Of a DNA stretch of 64,000 nt, positions 62,418-64,000 are shown piece by piece. The DNA is taken from positions 62,001 through 126,000 of the forward strand of contig BBCS01000002.1 of the NCBI GenBank assembly GCA_001316125.1, in the 5' to 3' direction. Positions within the stretch are counted from its first letter, which is position 1. The number at the start of each line of letters is the position of its first letter. The position numbers and the translations under genes are program-made. The notes below the pieces were generated by a model. It worked only from the letters and a program-made list of their open reading frames with translations. It was not told the origin of the DNA and made no database searches. The stretch comes from Vulcanisaeta distributa JCM 11213 (lineage in GTDB: Archaea; Thermoproteota; Thermoprotei; Thermoproteales; Thermocladiaceae).

Positions 62418-64000
62418 AGCTTTGGCAGTGTCACAGCGCCCATGGACGCTGACGTGACTAACGACGCGTACTTAGCAAGTAAACCCCCCCTCGTGTACCT
62501 AGGCGGTGGCGGTTGCCAATTCCTCAACCTCCTCCTCACTTCCTCCTCGGGCACGAGTAGGTCAAGTCGACCATTCTCCACATCGATCAACACCCTATCA
62601 CCATCCTCAACAACCGCTATCGGTCCTCCAACGGCTGCCTCGGGAGCCACGTGACCAACCATTAAGCCGCGGGTAGCACCGCTAAACCTACCATCGGTGA
62701 CTAATGCAACATCTTTACCCAACCCAGCCCAACGATGGCCGCAGTTACCCTAAGCATCTCAGGCATTCCTGGGCCACCCTTAGGACCCTCATACCTAATG
62801 ACAACCACGTCACCCGGCCTAATCTCACCCCTCCTAATCGCCTGAAATGCCTCCTCCTCACTATTAAACGGCCTTGCCTTACCCTCAAATCTCATTAATT
62901 CGGTGGCTGCAACCTTAATAACAGCACCCTCAGGCGCTAATGAGCCTTAAGTACCCTAATACCGCCCCAGGGCTTGATTGGGTTACTAACGTCCCTAACT
63001 ATGTGGTCATGCGGCACGTTTGGGAACTTATAGTTCTTCAAATTCTCCTCCAGTGTCTTACCCGTTATGGTGAGTACCTTACCGTTAAGTAGGCCCGCCT
63101 TTAGTAGCTTTAGCATGACCAGTGGAATGCCACCAACCGCGTCGAGGTCAGCCATTACGTAATCACCGCCAGGCCTTAAACTTGCTATATACGGGGGGGT
63201 CCTCCTCGATATCCTGTCAAAGTCATCAAGCGCCAACTTAACCCCAGCTTCATAGGCGATAGCTAATAGGTGAAGTATGGCATTGGTTGACCCACCCATT
63301 GCCATCAGCACTGTTATTGCATTCTCAAAGGCCTCATATGTCATGACATCCCTAGGCTTTATACCAAGTTCCATCGCGTTCATTAACGCAACACCACTCT
63401 CAACCGCGTACATTACCCTCCTAGCCGATGTGGCTGGTGGTGAGGCGCTCCCTGGCAAGGCCATGCCCAATGCCTCTGCTATGGCTGCCATGGTGTTTGC
63501 CGTGAACATGCCTGCGCAGGTTCCGTAGGTTGGGTGAGCCCTCTTTTCTATCTCATAAAGTTCATCCTCCGTAATCTTACCAGCAAGGTACGCGCCAATT
63601 GCCTCATGGACGTCTCGATAGTGAGTTTAAGATTACCGTAAAAACCAGGCTCTGCCGTTCCACCGTATAGGTAAATAGCTGGTATGTTTAACCTAGCCAT
63701 AGCCATTAGGATACCTGGTGTAGTCTTGTCGCAACCACCAATACCAACAAACCCATCAAATGCATGCGCATTAACCTGGGCCTCTATTGTGTCAGCGATC
63801 ACGTCCCTACTTACCAGGCTATACCTCATGCCCTCCGTACCCATCCCAATATTATCGTTAACGACTATTGTCGGCACCGTGAGCGGTGAACCACCACCTC
63901 TACGCACACCCTCCTTAACGTGAACCGCTAACTGAAGCGTATGTATATTGCACGGTCCAGCCTCACTCCATGCAGCAACAACGGCAACCAATGGCTTACC
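62414..64000 (-). CDS. ilvD: Dihydroxy-acid dehydratase IlvD (N-terminus outside window, frameshifted)
   Basis: Fe-S dehydratase of branched-chain amino-acid synthesis. In order: [13 protein letters not shown] (cluster Cys), [40 protein letters not shown] (cluster Cys), [20 protein letters not shown] (cluster Cys), [64 protein letters not shown], and the C-terminal [15 protein letters not shown]. Breaks: a lost G near 63610 ([12 protein letters not shown]), near 63515, 62940 and 62705. G7 63193 (TPPYIA for TPYIA) and C7 62484 ([10 protein letters not shown] for RGxLAKYA) add residues to conserved motifs. Confidence 0.92.

Larger units (their letters stand above)
315..63199. repeat. Dispersed heptameric G/C tracts (about 103 runs of exactly seven)
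   Basis: Start positions of runs of exactly 7 G or 7 C on the plus strand, read by eye: 315,472,1151,1181,1725,1938,2498,3049,3232,3717,5019,5871,5979,9037,9114,10046,10253,10657,11032,11294,11843,12060,12165,13801,17005,17768,18414,18784,18855,18929,19612,19895,20909,21117,22328,23541,24079,24980,25085,26054,26343,26825,26952,27309,28443,29122,29145,29173,29716,30082,30119,30157,31383,31423,32993,33259,33380,33483,33811,35387,36039,36047,37520,38946,38965,39215,39496,40091,42234,43494,43588,43747,43984,44125,44687,44722,45318,45623,46584,47035,47954,48511,50424,50480,50601,50700,50833,50869,50926,51471,51542,53052,54315,55539,55620,55808,57090,57794,59254,59621,60372,62484,63193. Runs of 8 start at 1445, 3782, 47324, 53229 and 55008; runs of 6 at 443, 20348, 48336 and 53166. 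Confidence 0.9.

Noticed and set aside
315..63199. Programmed ribosomal frameshifting or polymerase stuttering at G runs as the explanation for the many broken genes
   Set aside because: The breaks affect housekeeping genes indiscriminately, occur also at non-slippery doublets, and the same tract type occurs in non-coding DNA. No stimulatory structures or conserved pattern were seen.
315..63199. G-quadruplex or phase-variation tracts
   Set aside because: Quadruplexes need four closely spaced G runs; here runs are mostly single and hundreds of bases apart. Phase variation is usually confined to a few surface genes, not ribosomal and metabolic genes.
1..64000. tRNA, rRNA genes or CRISPR arrays
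   Set aside because: I looked for T-loop-like gttcgaa sequences with matching stems and for evenly spaced direct repeats and saw none. Small or intron-split tRNAs cannot be excluded by eye.
1..64000. Many long ORFs on the strand opposite real genes (for example opposite ppdK, hppA, ilvD, mqnE and the M20 gene)
   Set aside because: They are rich in Ser, Pro, Arg or His, match no family, and mirror well-recognised proteins on the other strand.

Overview
The window is a dense, moderately AT-rich archaeal chromosome segment. It most resembles the Thermoproteales, in the Vulcanisaeta/Caldivirga/Thermocladium area; this is inferred from gene content, since no rRNA is present. Supporting signs are archaeal uL5, fibrillarin with Nop5, archaeal Trm1, an aCPSF-type RNase and a TIP49 helicase, futalosine-route menaquinone genes, the siroheme-dependent haem genes ahbC/ahbD, many GTG/TTG starts, and TATA boxes about 25-28 nt upstream of start codons, which implies leaderless mRNAs.

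Layout. 1-6.5 kb: menaquinone genes (mqnC divergent from mqnE-mqnA-mqnD), a CoA-transferase, a thioesterase and lysA. 6.7-11 kb: a peptide-type solute-binding protein, rpl5 and an MFS carrier. 11-17.7 kb is the accessory part: a HepT/MNT toxin-antitoxin pair, retropepsin-like proteins, a coiled-coil protein of the DUF3782 type, a membrane M48 protease coupled to a tiny hydrophobic peptide, and three copies of a 55-bp palindromic element. 17.7-25.5 kb: AlaX, an M20 deacylase, a DUF3311-plus-sodium-symporter pair, two PLP aminotransferases, a PadR regulator and an ATPase. 25.4-34.5 kb: sdhBCD, regulators, a UPF0200 kinase, trm1, fibrillarin/nop5 and TauE. 34.7-39.8 kb: pyruvate phosphate dikinase beside a proton-pumping pyrophosphatase. 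40-50 kb: an M24 peptidase, a histidine phosphatase, divergent ahbD/ahbC, a beta-CASP RNase, TIP49, a PhoU-like protein and a HAD phosphatase. 50-64 kb: a second MFS carrier, a roadblock protein, a molybdenum hydroxylase large subunit, an MMPL/ABC/surface-protein export module, folE, an exosome-like RNA-binding protein and ilvD.

The strongest unexplained signal runs across the whole window. Runs of G or C have a bizarre length spectrum. By hand count there are about 50 runs of 4, 28 of 5, 4 of 6, 103 of exactly 7, 5 of 8 and none longer. Where the family sequence is well known, the expected run is 4 (or 5). A run of 7 (or 8) therefore adds exactly one Gly or Pro codon, often inside invariant motifs such as the SdhB 2Fe-2S loop, the PPDK His loop and a pyrophosphatase core motif. 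Most runs of 5 are +1 frameshifts. Non-coding runs also peak at 7, so selection for reading frame does not explain the peak. Scattered single-base deletions also break many genes. The simplest reading is a systematic consensus error; the alternative is real tract expansion, and raw reads would decide. Because of this, most genes below are described after mentally joining two or more frames, and I do not regard them as pseudogenes.
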